Shown here: positions 36,546-49,249 of the stretch, piece after piece | Layout of the letters: each line of letters starts with the position of its first letter | Numbering within the stretch: position 1 is the stretch's first letter | Made by a program: the position numbers and the translations under genes | NCBI GenBank assembly: GCA_009760855.2 | Contig: WPIO01000051.1 | Coordinates: 111,001-175,000 of the forward strand | Direction: 5' to 3' | Origin: Cristatella mucedo | Taxonomy: Eukaryota; Bryozoa; Phylactolaemata; Cristatellidae | DNA: 64,000 nucleotides | Notes under the pieces: generated by a model | Seen by the model: the letters and a program-made list of their open reading frames with translations, nothing else | Database searches by the model: none | What the model was told of the DNA's origin: nothing

Positions 36546-37574
36546 TTATTATTATCATTATTTACAGACGGATCTGCTCCGGTCTGCTTTTCCTTCGTCC
36601 CAGTTGGCTGGTATTGTTTTGTTTCGGTGTTCTTTTCGCAAATGTGACTGAGAGCATGTTACTAGCCAATGGCCTTGCTGGCCAGTGGCCCTGGTTGTAA
36701 GTTTGCTTCAGCCTCCTGGCACAATATTTGCTTTCTTGTGCATGCCCGATACAGTCCATTTCAGTGACCCCATGGAAATTGATTCTCTTGCAGGGATTGG
36801 TAAATTTCTTCGATAGAGATTAGGCTCTCCTAAGTAATTATGCAAATGATTGATTGTTACGATGCAGCAAGTTACAAGCTAGTGTCCGCTGTTCTATCAG
36901 GAGGCTTAGAAGTGCGAAACAGATTAAAAATTCAGTGGGGGCAAGCTCAGAACTTGATCATATTCATGAAAGGCCATGTCAATGTAGCAACAAAACGCGA
37001 TATCGACAAGCAATTTTAAGGCAAGAGCTGGTGCATGGGGCCTAGTCTAGGAGGACTAAAGGGACCAAACATGGTCGTTTCAACCACCATTAAATGGTGA
37101 CGAGGTAACCCAATGGCGATGAAGCTCGTCTGCTCCGCTCACTGATATAGGCCAGTGGTCTTCTCTGCGGTTGCCTCGTTTTAAGAAAAAATGTTCATTT
37201 TAAAGTGCTTAGAAAGATTTTCAGTTCTTTTATAGGGCTAGATGCATTTTCGTATAATTAATATTAACATAATTGTTATCAATCTTATTAAAAATTACCA
37301 AGTGTTGGGCGCTACGCTGTTTCTTAAGAAAGAAACTTGGTAAATACGAAACAGTCCTCGTCAGCCAGCTTCTGAAGTCTAATATAATAGTCTTGAATGC
37401 AAGCAAGCTCCTCCATTTTCTCATTAAGCGTGAGATCGTTTTTGTAGAGCATTACAAGATCTTAAAAAACTAGTGGCCCAAAAGGTCTTTGTTGGGGACC
37501 CAGTCAACCACGGTTCCTTTGCAGCATATATAAAGTACCTAGAAAGAGCTCAAAATTTCTTGCACCGATGCTAG

Positions 37575-38067
37575 TATAATAATAATAATAGTAATAATGC
37601 ACTTGATAAAGCGCCCTCAGAGAACTTAATCTCTCTTTAGGCACTTTACATTTGCTTCAAATAGCAATGCAATTGAATGGTGAATAAAATCATGCTTGAT
37701 ATACAAACAAAATGAATAACATGGTTAGGGGTGGCATGCACAGGGTCAGCATGCAAATGTGGTTAGTGGCAGCATGCACAGTGTCAGCACGCATAAGCAC
37801 ATCAAGGACGAATCACAGAGACCCACTAAATGCTGTCCTAAATAGGTGTGTTTTTAAGTTCTTTTTAAATGTGGTCAAGTCATTGGATGTTGTGACGCAA
37901 GTCGGGAGGGAGCTCCAGGCTTTGGGAGCATACGAACTAAATGCACGGTCTCCAAAGGATTTGAGGTTTGTACAAGGTATTGGTAGACTGTTGGATTCCG
38001 AAAAGCGGGTGGTACGATGCTTGGCCTGGTTAGGGAGTAGATCTGAGAGATAGGCTGGAGCCAAAGA
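37575..38067 (-). mobile_element. LINE copy G
   Basis: The minus-strand 3' end has an AATAATAATAGTAATAATGC tail at 37575, then the 3' UTR and the last 80 codons of the reverse transcriptase (MAPAYLSDLLPNQAKHRTTR). It is truncated at 38067. Confidence 0.9.
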
Positions 38068-39164
38068 TTACAAACATCGGTTAGCGGTTCCTGACTTATA
38101 GTAGTTATGCAACCGGATATGTCATAACCTACAGCTGATGCGGTATCAAAGGCTTTCTGATGTTTCGGTTAGTTCAGTTGTACATTTGGCTTCGAGTTAG
38201 TCTCTGTGACAGACGCTGCGCACTCTCCGCACGCCTCCACGGCTTTGGAATCTGCTGCCAGACGCTAAGGAGCGACCTTACCTTCTGCAATGGTGGAGGC
38301 GTTTTTGTTTGCAGTCACTCTCTGCTGCCGTTGACATACGCGCGTGCGTCGATGAAGCGGGTACGGCTCTCGCCACCTTGGGTGGGATAGCTCCGCCATC
38401 ATATCAGCTACATGCATGAAAGGACTGAGCATCCGCTGCGCGATCTACGTTTGCAGCGACAGACGCGACAAGTTCAAGGACGCAGCCTCTCAGTAGCAGC
38501 TTCGCGGTGCAAGGGGGGGGGAGTAACGATAGCACTGCTATGCCGTGGAGCTCGAGCAGTCTCCTCAGTGAGCTCAGTGGGCTCTCAGCTCATTCAGTTT
38601 CGCGGAGCAAAGAGAGAACAAACAGTAGCGTTTGTTGAAGGAAAAGCTAACGAAGTAGGAAGCGAAGGAACGTCGGTGAGGGGCGGCCGGGAAAAGAAAG
38701 TACCGGATGTAGCACAAAAGCGGGAGACACGGACAACAATATGTATCGTCGTTCACTGAGCTCTACACGGTGGACTCTTCTGAGGCGAAACCCACTGCAG
38801 TCAATTGCAGAGCGGAAGTGACTTAGGGACCAGTAGGATCCTCAGGTAGCTATTGCGGTATGAAGTCGCTGGCCACGGAGGAGCACTAGTATCGTCAGCG
38901 TAGGCGAGAGTGAACATGTGCATAAGTTTGAAATTGTTTTGACAGTCTCAACTTTTACTAGGATGATAGATCGCCATACCGTGCGCCATAATCAAAGAGT
39001 TCGCTGGAGATGAAAGGGCAATTATCTAATTCTCCAGGAAGCCCAGATGGCCCGGCGGCTTAATTTTGCACGTACGGTGAGAGGCTATACGCGTTTCTGT
39101 TCTCCCACATACATTATAACACTGCAAAACACCATAGGCTGTGGTGCTTTGAATAAATCTAATT

Positions 39165-39193
39165 CTGAGAGAGAGCGAGAGTGAGAGAGAGAC

Positions 39194-39292
<99 letters not shown>

Positions 39293-39309
39293 CAGAGACA
39301 GAGAGAGAC

Positions 39310-39408
<99 letters not shown>

Positions 39409-39441
39409 GACAGAGACAGAGAGAGACAGAGTGACAGAGAC

Positions 39442-39488
<47 letters not shown>

Positions 39489-39493
39489 GAGAG

Positions 39494-39584
<91 letters not shown>

Positions 39585-39600
39585 TAGAGAGACAGAGAGA
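39165..39600. repeat. (GA)n/(GACA)n compound microsatellite
   Basis: About 435 bp of GA with blocks of GACA at 39367-39410. The 161-170 residue open frames across it are repeat artefacts. Confidence 0.97.
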
Positions 39601-40024
39601 CTGAAGACTGTTAGTGTAAGCAGACTTTTGAAAAAACTGATCATTAAGAAAAAGAAATTGTGTGGGAGACTAGCGCATTGCCCATTTCTTTAGCAATGCG
39701 GTGTAACTTTTGGGATTGAATAGAAAGCTTCAATAACTCTTCAAGACACTTCTTCATGGGAACCGTCTAGAAAATGATTTAATCCCTACAATCTTCCGAA
39801 ACTTCCAGGAAGCTCCTCCAAACACATTCACTCATCACGCCCTAACCCATTTCTAAATTGTCCTAATTTGAAAATTACTCTAATAATATATCGAAGCATG
39901 TATTGTTATAATTCTTTAAAATGCACCCACTAAAATCGTGGAAAAGCCACTAAACGACCCACACGCATGCACCTTCTAAATAACTTCACTTAAATAAATA
40001 TATATATATATATTTGTATATATA

Positions 40025-40165
40025 TAATTCATTTTTATTGCACCCTAAGAAAACTTATTCTCTATTCAGGCGCCTCATATATACCATGGGGCTTGAGCCC
40101 ACGACTTCGGTCAGACCTTGGTCGGGGCGAGTAATTGTACCTTTGGGCAGAACCAGCGAAACTAT
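40025..40165 (-). mobile_element. SINE-1 copy b
   Basis: Minus strand, same organisation as copy a, with B-box GTGGGCTCAAGCCCC and tail GAATAGAGAATAAGTTTTCT. It is more diverged in the A-box region. Confidence 0.82.
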
Positions 40166-41054
40166 GAGCGAACTCACTGCGGCATATTTAGAGATTTTGA
40201 TGTGCTCCCGTGGTTAGCGGTCGTTAACGTAAGCGTTGTGTGTGCATATTTCCCGAGGCGAGCTTTGTCACAGTTGCATTGGCTGATTATCGAGACATTT
40301 CGTAGATACGTTTTAAGGGCGGAGTAATGCGTTAGGCGGAGCATGGAAAAGGAGCGCCCACTTAAAAATGGCTTGTGGTGGTGATCTTGTGATTAGCATC
40401 ATTCAAGGATTGAATTAAGTACTCGTGAGAGTCAAGCTGAAGCTGGAAGGGCGTTTTTCACCAGAGAGTGAGGGCTGATGAAGAGGCTATGGTCATCAAA
40501 AATGACAGGCGTCCAGGCAATTTTCGCAATCGATCATTTCTGATTTAGGAAGCTACTGCGATAAGTTGGCATATCTGTAGAGGCATTCTCTTGGTAGCAA
40601 CGACGCAGGTAAGAGGGAAATACCATGGTCCCCTTGCTTCAATGCGAAGATACTCCACGCCGGGTTCTCGCTCGTGCAAGCCGCAGACAGAATTATTATA
40701 CGATCGCCATGTCAGTATCTGTATTTGACAGGAATGAACTTTCTTCTTTGATGCATTTGATAGCGACCTCTTCTGGGTATCCGACTGGAAAACAGATATA
40801 CATCCGGCGGCGCCAACCCGAGCAGAGGCTCTACCGCGAGGTGCTTTGACTCTCTGCCTCTTCTCTGCCAACCGTAAACACTTGGAACTGATAGTGACCC
40901 CGAAGCTGCTTAAATGACGAGCAGCTTATGCCAGTTGTGATCCAATCAAATTCAAAGAGCTCCTGCGGCCACTTAATTCTCGACCTGCAGCCATACACAG
41001 CCATACACTGCTCCTTTCAAGCATGCTAATGCAGCAACGTGTCCATGTGATTTA

Positions 41055-42020
41055 AAAGATTGTTAATGATAATACAATTGCATAACAAACTCGGAAAACT
41101 CGATCTCTTTATCGGCACTTTACTGTTAAGAAAGCATGGCCATGCGGCCAGAATAGCATGCACAACAAGGATAACACGCAAGCATAACATGGCTAGAAGT
41201 GACGTGTACATGGTCAACATGCAAAGGTGGTTAGTAGCAGCATCCGCAGTGTCAGCTCGCATAAGCACATTAAAAACAAATCGCAGTGACCCACTAAATA
41301 CTCTGACAGATAGGGGGTTAGCTTTTTTTAAATGTCATCAAGTCTATGTATACCATGGCATCCATAGAGAGTGAGTTCTAGGCTTTGGTAGCATGCGAAC
41401 TAAAGGCACGACCCCCAAAGGATTAAAGTTTCGTACGTGATGTTCCGAGATGTTATAATGAGATAATTTGAATCAGAAAAGCGGGTGGTAAGCTGCCTAG
41501 CCTGGTCGGGGTCTAGTTCTGATAGCTACGCTGGAGCGAGAAAATGAAGGGAGAGACCTAAAAGTGAGTAACTGAACCTTGAAGCCGCTATGCTGCTTGA
41601 CTGAGACCAGTGAAGATCGGCAAGAAGTGGTGTGATGTGACAACTGCTACGCTCACGACAGACGAACAGAGTCGCAGAGTTTTGCATCAAATATAAGTGC
41701 CTGATTGCACATGTCGGTAGACCGGCAAGTAGTGAGTTGCAGTAATCGAGACCGGATGTTACACATGCATTGCCCAATTTGGATGTAGTATCCCTGTCTA
41801 AGCAGTTTCTATTGTCAGATTTTAACAAAATTGTATAGCTAAAAGTAGGTAGACTTGACTGTGGAGCTGGTGTGACCCTCTAAAGCAATGTCCTTTTGGA
41901 ACAGGGCACTGAGACTTCGTGCAGATGCTACAGGAGATATGCTGGCTGAGCCGATTTTGAGTGTTAAACTTTCCGATTTCCGAGTTACACTTGGTGTGCC
42001 CATAACAAGTCAGTTGATTA
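41055..42020 (-). mobile_element. LINE copy H, about 1 kb
   Basis: The minus strand carries a degraded reverse transcriptase C-terminus and 3' UTR. Blocks related to CSRLDFCNSLLAGLPTCAIR are recognisable at about 41700, with frameshifts and stops. It is among the older copies. Confidence 0.82.
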
Positions 42021-43129
42021 AAGGCCGCCTGCCAACGCCGGCTGTGCAAGGCTGAATATGCGTGTACTGTAGCTCAGTCGGTGCTTGTTGGGCATGTTAA
42101 CGCATCGGCCTCGCTAAGCAGAGTTTCGACGGAAGTGACGCATATCCACAGGTAATGCGTATCTCAATGAAAAATCAATTCAGGTGCTGGCACCATTGGA
42201 CGGGTGGCACGTTTGTGCAGGTGAACTGTGGCATCTTAATCTAGATCATCTAGTGTACGCAACACATTTATAACCTTGCTCTTCTCTGTACTTGGTTGTA
42301 TATGCTGGGTACAGCCAAAGCAGCGTATCTCAATACACAAAATGCTGGGTAGGTTTGAACCACGTACGATGACGGTTTATCGCTGTTGCAGTCCACTCTG
42401 CAAGCATAAAAGTGCACATGAACAGCATGCATAAATGTACAGCTGGATCTCACTAGAGGGAGGAAAATGCAAGCATTGGCAGGATGATGAAGCCGGAAAA
42501 GTGACGTCCTTAGGGGCACATTTTGTAATTTAACCCCGGAAATGCTAAAGATAAAACTCTCCGACGCGGTAGTTCATAGAAGATGTGCTGGGAAGCCACG
42601 CTGCAGCGGGCAGTGAAGGCAAGTTGGGTTGTCACAGGCATCTACTTCGAGCAGTTTGCAGCAGCAAATAGCTGCCAGCTGCTGCTCCTGTTGCTAGAAC
42701 TCCCACCGTGTGATGACACATGCCAGGAGCGAGCCTCTAGGTAGCACTTGCATTACGGCAAGCTCTGATAGAGCAGCAGGAGTGAAAACAAGCCAGCGTG
42801 TGGCCATCGACCGGGTTTAATAATCTCGCTTCCTCAAGGTGCACAGCTGTCTGCAAGCCGAGCTCCTAGCTGCCACATGTTATCCTGTCAGCTAAAGGTT
42901 TGATTGAAAACCTCCTGACTGCCTCTGGAGTGAAAGCGTCGAAACAATCTAGCCGCCAGGCAAGTGCCGACGCGTTCCAGATCTTTCTGACAGGATTTGG
43001 AACCGCTTTCAACAGAGCTGCTCTTACCTGCTGCTACACGAAGTCGGTCTTCACCTGCTCCTCATCCGCCCGTCGTCGTCGTCGCCACTGATGATAGTGC
43101 TGGCACTAATCGCACGCAGCAATGATAAT
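42021..43129. other. Spacer with a tRNA-like trace
   Basis: GTAGCTCAGTCGGTGC at about 42068 resembles a tRNA A-box, but no matching anticodon arm or clean B-box follows. Nothing else recognised. Confidence 0.35.
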
Positions 43130-43312
43130 AAATAATGAAGCCTAGCTGCTTATACAGCCTCTTTTTGTATAGCGACAGAAGAGCCTTTACGGCAATCACC
43201 ACCGCTTGCAGTGGCGATAAAGAATCGCCCATCGCAGGAATCGAACCCACGAAATCGGGACCGAGGTCGTGAAAGCAACCGCCTTACCTAGTGTGCCATC
43301 ACGGCTCACTAG
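43130..43312 (-). mobile_element. SINE-2 copy b
   Basis: Minus strand with the best promoter: head GAGCCGTGATGGCACACTAG and B-box GTGGGTTCGATTCC, matching GGTTCGANTCC exactly. The tail reads GGCTCTTCTGTCGCTATACA and GAGGCTGTATAAGCAGC. Confidence 0.88.
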
Positions 43313-43779
43313 CTGTAGGGGCAGTTGCGGCCAGCGGTAGCTACAGAATAGCACATCTTTGACTGGCCAGCGATGAATTAAAAGCACTGAACAAGACCGT
43401 CGCTGCCAGCTTCGTTTACAAGCCCGCCAGCTTCGTGGCTGGTCAGCGAGATGTTATGTACTGCTTTGTTTTTAAAGTGCCTGAATCATGGCTCGTGGTC
43501 GGTCAATTGCTCTAATAAATACGTGCTTGTAATAGTCACTCTCCGACTCCTCGAAAATTAGCACCCTACCGCCCCCCTGTATCGTGCATGCCTGGTAAAG
43601 ACATAGCAACAATGAAGAAGGATGTACAGCACCAACGAGTCCTAAATCTCTTGGTTGGTAATTCGCATATTATGAAAATAAGCATGTTAAATACTTGGTG
43701 ATAACGTGCACAATTGCAGCAGGCATAATTGCACAATCCGGCCAAATTACCCGGAATGAGCAAATTCTATTAGGAGATT

Positions 43780-44190
43780 AGGAGCCTGTGAGCTTCAGAG
43801 TTCTTTTTAAAATTTGTCAATTTAGAATATTTCACTTCAGCCTTCAGTAAATTCCAGTCTTTGGTAGTATACTAATTCAAAGACTAGTGGTCTCCAATGA
43901 ATTTGAGGTTGCTTAGAAACACAAACAAATGACTAGAGTCAGAAGAGCAGGTCATAGAATAGAAAGTCTAATTAGGCAGCACCTCCGCTAGCTAAGCCAG
44001 AGCAAGACAGTGAAGGAAATTGGAAAGAATGATAGTACCCTGAAGTCGACACGCTTTTCGATGGTGAGTCAGTGAGAAGTAATGAGCGATGGTAGGTGGG
44101 ACGTTTGCTATAGAGAACCTTTATAGAGCAGATTCAGCGACAGGCTATAAGCATCGTGCTCATTCAGAAAGACCTGCAAGCAGTGAGCGA
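43780..44190 (-). mobile_element. Old LINE copy I next to copy J
   Basis: A strongly diverged 3' half of the family lies on the minus strand, with blocks TCCAGTCTTTGGTAGTATAC, TGGTCTCCAATGAATTTGAG and GCAAGCAGTGAGCG. It stops where the tail of copy J starts at 44190, so copy J probably inserted into or beside it. Confidence 0.6.
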
Positions 44191-45345
44191 AATAATAATA
44201 ATAGTAATGCAATTGATAAAGCGCCCTCAGAGAACTCAATCTCTTTCTAGGAGCTTTAAATTTGCTGCAAAGGGAAACGCGATTGAATGGTGAGTAATAT
44301 CATGCTTGATAAACAACATGAATAACATGGTTAGAGGTGACGTGAACAGGATCAGCATGCAAGTGTGGTTAGTGGCAGCATGCACTGCTCCAGCACTCAT
44401 GTGCACATGAACAACGAATTTCAGGGACCCTCTAAATGCTGTCCTAAATAGGTGTGTTTTTAAGTTCTTTTTAAATGTGGTCAAGTCAGGGGATGCTGTG
44501 ACGCAAGTCGGGAGTGATTTCCCGGCTTTGGGAGTATGCGAACAAAATGCACGGTCTCCAAAAAGGATTTGAGGTTTGTACGAGGTATTAGGTAAACTGT
44601 TTGATTCCGAAAAGTGGGTGGTACGATGCTTGGCCTGGCGGGGAGTAGATCTGAGAGATAGGTTGGAGCAAAAGAAGGAAGTTACCTAAAAGTGAGCAAA
44701 AAATCCTTGAAGTCGATGCGTTGCTTGACTGGTAGCCAGTGCAGGTCGGCGAGAAGTGGTGTGACGTGGCAACTGCGAGGCTCACGACAGACATGCCTAG
44801 CTGCAGAGTTTCGCACCAGCTGCTCGCGCCTGATTGCACACGCCGGTAGGCCAGCAAGCTCTGGAAGAGATTCCACCGATTCATGGACCAGCAGCTTGAC
44901 TACGTCATCCTTATCTAAGCACGCCCTAATAAGTTTTGCATTGCTATACAGGTGAAAGTAGGTTTTGTTTTATAGAGGAACTGTGCACCCAGATTCAGTG
45001 TAGAGGCTAAAGGACATTAGTTGGCTTAGCTCATTTCCGCGGTTAAATCTCAAATTATTATTCGACCCTTGCCTATACCTAGAAACTCGATTTTATCGTC
45101 ATTCAATGTAAGAAAGCTAACCGCCATCCACGCGTGAATAGTCAGTCATACCGCTGCCGGGGAGCTGCGAGTGCATGAGATTCCGGAAGGCGGGTTTAGG
45201 GATCGTGGCTTGGCTACCTACGTGCGTCATCTGCATGAAAATGAAAGCCTGAATTGTGCTTTGCAATCGAATTGGCAAGAGAAAGAGCATACATTGTGGA
45301 AAGTGGTATACCTCGCACAGCTCCCACACTTTATGACGCACTCCA
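44190..45345 (-). mobile_element. LINE copy J, about 1.15 kb
   Basis: The minus strand has an AATAATAATAATAGTAATGC tail at 44190, a 3' UTR, and recognisable reverse transcriptase up to the block matching LGFHFYADDTQ near 45225 and the motif B region near 45330. Several frameshifts leave no continuous frame. Confidence 0.85.
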
Positions 45346-45624
45346 CACTTAGGAAACCCTACACTTTAAAAGATGACTATTTGCAACTGATATCTGCTCT
45401 CAGAAGTCTCTCACTGTGATGAGACCTTTCGTCGCTGCAGTGCGTTGTGCCAATGAGTTGATTCTCTTAGGCCGAACGTCTGCCAACTGAGATTGCTCTG
45501 ATGGGCTGACAATCAGCCCTGAGCGATAGAAATCAGCAACATAAAATTATCCTCAAAACATAACCTGTTGACACATGTCACTCCCTGCCCTAAAATTGGC
45601 CATTCTATTGATAGTCTTAATACT

Positions 45625-46705
45625 AATAAATTTGCAGAGCGTCCTTGGAGAACTGAATCTCTTTCCGGGCGATTTACAGATGCTGTATATAAAGCATTAC
45701 CCAATGATTGGTGGTAACATTCGCAGGCAGACGGCACAGTGTAAGCAGGAATATTCAAACGAAGGAAGAATCACAAAGACCCTCTAAATGCTAGAAAAAA
45801 CAGGCGTGTTTTAGTTTATTTTTTAATTCCGTCGTGTCATGAAACGCTGTGACGTGCGTCGGTAGCGAATTCCAGGCTTTGGGAGCATAGGACCTAAAGG
45901 CATGGTCTCCAAAGGTTTCGAGATTCCAACGAGGTATGACTATAAAATTAGATTCAGAAAAGTGGGTAATACAATTCTTGGCCTGGTGAGTGAGTAGCTC
46001 TGATAGATAGGCCAGAGCCTGAGAATGGAGGGATCTACAAGTAAGTGACAGAACCTTGAAGTATATACGCTGGTTAATAGAAAAACAGTGCAGGTCGGCG
46101 AGAGGTGATGTGAAGTGGCAACAGCGACGCTCACGACAGACTAGTCTAGCCGCAGACTTTTGCACTAAATGTGAACGTCTGATTGCACACGTAGGGAGAC
46201 TAGCAAGCAGTGATTTACAGAAGACGAGACGGGATGTCACGAAATTTTTTGACCAGTTTCTATATAGTATCCCTGCCTATGCATGGCAGAATTTTTTCAA
46301 TGCTACGCAGCTGAAAGAAGGTAGACTTGGCAATTGAGCTGACGTGTTCATCTAGTGAAGTGTAAATTTGGAAAACGACACCTATATTACGTGCAGATTC
46401 AACGAGAAAGAGAGAGATGCTGTCGGAGCCGATTTTGAGTGTTAGGTTTTCATATTTTTGAATCACACTTGGATTTTCATAACTAGTAAGTTGGCTGTTT
46501 AGGCATTAAATTTAAGCAAGTTTGCTGGCATTGATGCGCGAAAGTAATAAATACATGCAGCAGCAGCAGGGGGTGTTTGCAGAATTCGACGTGCTCGAGA
46601 GCTGGGAGGGATTAAAGCATACGTACAACTGAGTGTCACCTGCATCAAAGAGAAACCTTGAATTTTTCTTGGCGATCGCATCGGCAAGAGTTTGTGCAGT
46701 TAGAT
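45625..46705 (-). mobile_element. LINE copy K, about 1.1 kb
   Basis: The minus strand has a tail at 45625 followed by 3' UTR and degraded reverse transcriptase to about 46705, where an F-x-D-A-G-D-T-Q-L-Y remnant (YADD changed to DAGD) abuts a CT/CTGT microsatellite. Fragments ICFNPSQLSSTSNS and MTSRLVFCKSLLASLPTCAI are readable. Confidence 0.85.
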
Positions 46706-46736
46706 AATTGGATGTCATCTTGTCCACAAGAGGCCA

Positions 46737-46773
46737 CTCTCTCACTCTCTCTGTCTCTATCTCTGACTGTCTC

Positions 46774-46806
<33 letters not shown>

Positions 46807-46865
46807 GTGTCTGTCTGTCTCTGTCTGTCTGTCTGTCTGTCTCTGTCTGTCTGTCTGTCTGTCTG

Positions 46866-46951
<86 letters not shown>
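46737..46951. repeat. (CT)n/(CTGT)n compound microsatellite
   Basis: About 215 bp mixing CT and CTGT, inserted at or grown from the 5' edge of LINE copy K. Confidence 0.97.
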
Positions 46952-47521
46952 GCCAGCAGTGGCCTCTTTGTAACAACGGTTTGCCTCAGAATAATTTGAG
47001 ATGAGTCAAATAGTAAGCGATTAGCATGGGTGATGTATGCAGTGCCGCCGTGTATAACACACATACGCGCTTACACATACTCACGAGAGAACAAACTCGA
47101 TTACAAGCATGCACACGCAAGGTCACACTTCAATTAGACGAGGCTAATATTATTAGCGTATAAAAGCTGCTTTTATGTGATCTCTATTTATCGTCAAAAT
47201 CTGTAAACCGTGACCATCTACTTTCGTAGAAATGTGTGAGTCCAACCAGATTACTGCATATGCATAGGATTTTAATTCTGTCGGGATATTAAGTAATTAA
47301 TTAATATCGGAGTTTACAAATGTTTATCATGTCTCTGGCACGCTAGATAGAGTAATACTTACTGCTTCTCATTATCCAGAGAGTAATCTTTGGCTGCTAC
47401 CTAAAGCTGCAATGGTGAACGTTCGGAGTCGGGTCACTGCTAACGTGCCGCCATGTGATCTGTTGAGGCGGGCTGTCGGTTGAATGTAGCTATCCAGCTG
47501 CAGATAGTTGCAGATTGAACT
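46952..47521. other. Spacer, no feature recognised
   Basis: AT-rich ordinary sequence upstream of the small frame at 47522. Confidence 0.4.
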
Positions 47522-48080
47522 GTGCATGGACGTAGCCAACCAGAACTAGGGCGCTGGGCATCCTGTGAGGATGCCGTCCGGACATCTTCCAAGCCAGTCG
47601 TCAAAAAAAAGAAACTCCCACGCTCATTCGGACCCAGAGGCCGTCGAGCTCCAAAGGCGGCCTGCTTAGATAATTTCCGTAAGAACTTTAGGTTTAGTAG
47701 CTCCGGAAATGCGATTGCCTTCTAACAAAACGATTGACTCCTTACATGCAAACGACATTGACTGCGCACGCGAGCCACTACCAAAACTTCGGTCAGCCAG
47801 TAAGAAAAGCACCAAGAAAACTGCCCACCGCAGTAGAGACATTTTGACACTGCCTGTCAAACGCATGCCACCCGACAATAACCTGCGGTCTCTCTTTAAG
47901 CCTAGTAGTCTGACAGCTACCCGCCAAGGGCTACTGGGACTGCAGGAGGAGGAACATAAAGGTGAAATCAATACTTCTCATTCGAACCTGCTACGGTACC
48001 AGGCTAGAGCAGAGAAACCACAGGTGCCACTTGAAGCGTCTGTCCATGAAGAGGTCACAATCTTCGCAATCAGTGCATGA
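47522..48080 (+). CDS. Unrecognised small gene with a 22-nt interruption
   Basis: Two plus-strand frames abut. The first starts at 47522 (MHGRSQPELGRWASCEDAVR) and contains a basic stretch VVKKKKLPRSFGPRGRR. The second, open to the TGA at 48080, reads MRLPSNKTIDSLHAND and later LRSLFKPSSLTATRQGLLGL and SVHEEVTIFAISA. Removing 47679-47700, which begins GTAAGAAC and ends GTTTAGTAG, joins them in frame as about 178 residues. Codon use is not repeat-like, and the product is basic and soluble with no membrane segment. The family is not recognised. A frameshifted pseudogene is an alternative. Confidence 0.35.
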
Positions 48081-48282
48081 AATTTCAGCTTTTGCAGTTT
48101 AAATGTATTCAAAATATTGGATTACAATTTAGAACTATTTTCAATACCTAAAATGATCAAGCCCAGTATCGTACTAAAGTGTCGGAACAGAGATTGAGCT
48201 CGCTTAGTGTGCTATACAAAGAAGTTATATTTTTCTGCAAACTAATTGTTTTGAGTAGAATATACGGGTAAAAGAAGAAGTA

Positions 48283-48425
48283 CTGCAGGTTTGTTCTAGC
48301 GGTTAAGGTGCTCACCCCGACCAAGGTTTGACTGAGGTCGTGTGCTCGAGCCCCGAGGCAAAATGTGAAGCGCTTGAATAGAGATCAAGTTCTCTTGGGG
48401 CGCTATATAAATGAATTATATTATA
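48283..48425 (+). mobile_element. SINE-1 copy c
   Basis: Plus strand. The head GTTCTAGCGGTTAAGGTGCT is an A-box-like segment and GTGTGCTCGAGCCCC a B-box, followed by AAGCGCTTGAATAGAGATCA and a GGGGCGCTATATAAATGAAT end with an ATTATA tail. Confidence 0.88.
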
Positions 48426-48763
48426 TAGGTTGACAGTTGGAAAGCGTGCGGTAATGTCTTCCTGTCAGCGGCGCATTTCTTACCCGCCTGCATCATAGTA
48501 ACGTCTGGTTTCTACATTTTTAATTAAAAATAGTTTTCAAATTAGGATTGCTGATTGCATTCATATCAACCTCTGCAATTTGGATTATGAGTAAGTATAT
48601 GGGTCCATGCATGTACTGTATGTCACAGACGTTACGTTTACGGTATGCAATTGGTGATATTTACAATACTCCTAAGATGGTTTGGCAATGATGAGCGTCG
48701 TGACAAAAATATCAGGGCGGATAATTTACAAAAAAAAGCTGCAGTATGCACTCTCATGGCTGA

Positions 48764-48920
<157 letters not shown>

Positions 48921-49249
48921 TGTTCCTAACGTTGTGAAAAATCGTGTGGGTTGTACATATCTTAAATACAGGCGCTAAAAGTACGTCAACTTGTTCCTAA
49001 CATATGAAAGATCTTGACCGCTGTAAATATCTGCTATCAGCTTGATACCATTTGTGCGAAGGCTTTGTGCTTCAGTGATTCCTTGTGATTCTTTTACTTT
49101 CGAGGCGCTAGACTCGTGAGCATCGTTCAACTGCTCTTTTGTCTTCTGCCTGTTAGATGTGCTTTATTTTTTATCGAAAGACATGCGTTCACAAAAAGTG
49201 TTCAAAAATTTTGATTTCAAAATCTTCCATCCGGTTTCTTGTATACTAA

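Larger units (their letters stand above)
38068..41054. other. Spacer around the GA array and SINE-1 copy b
   Basis: A possible LINE C-terminal trace (PRLWNLLP) is at about 38235-38260. No coding gene recognised. Confidence 0.4.

Noticed and set aside
39159-39693. 161 and 170-codon frames of Arg/Glu or Leu/Ser
   Set aside because: They are translations of the GA/GACA microsatellite on either strand.
42060-42140. Possible tRNA gene (GTAGCTCAGTCGGT)
   Set aside because: An A-box match alone; no TTCGANTCC at the right distance and no cloverleaf could be drawn.
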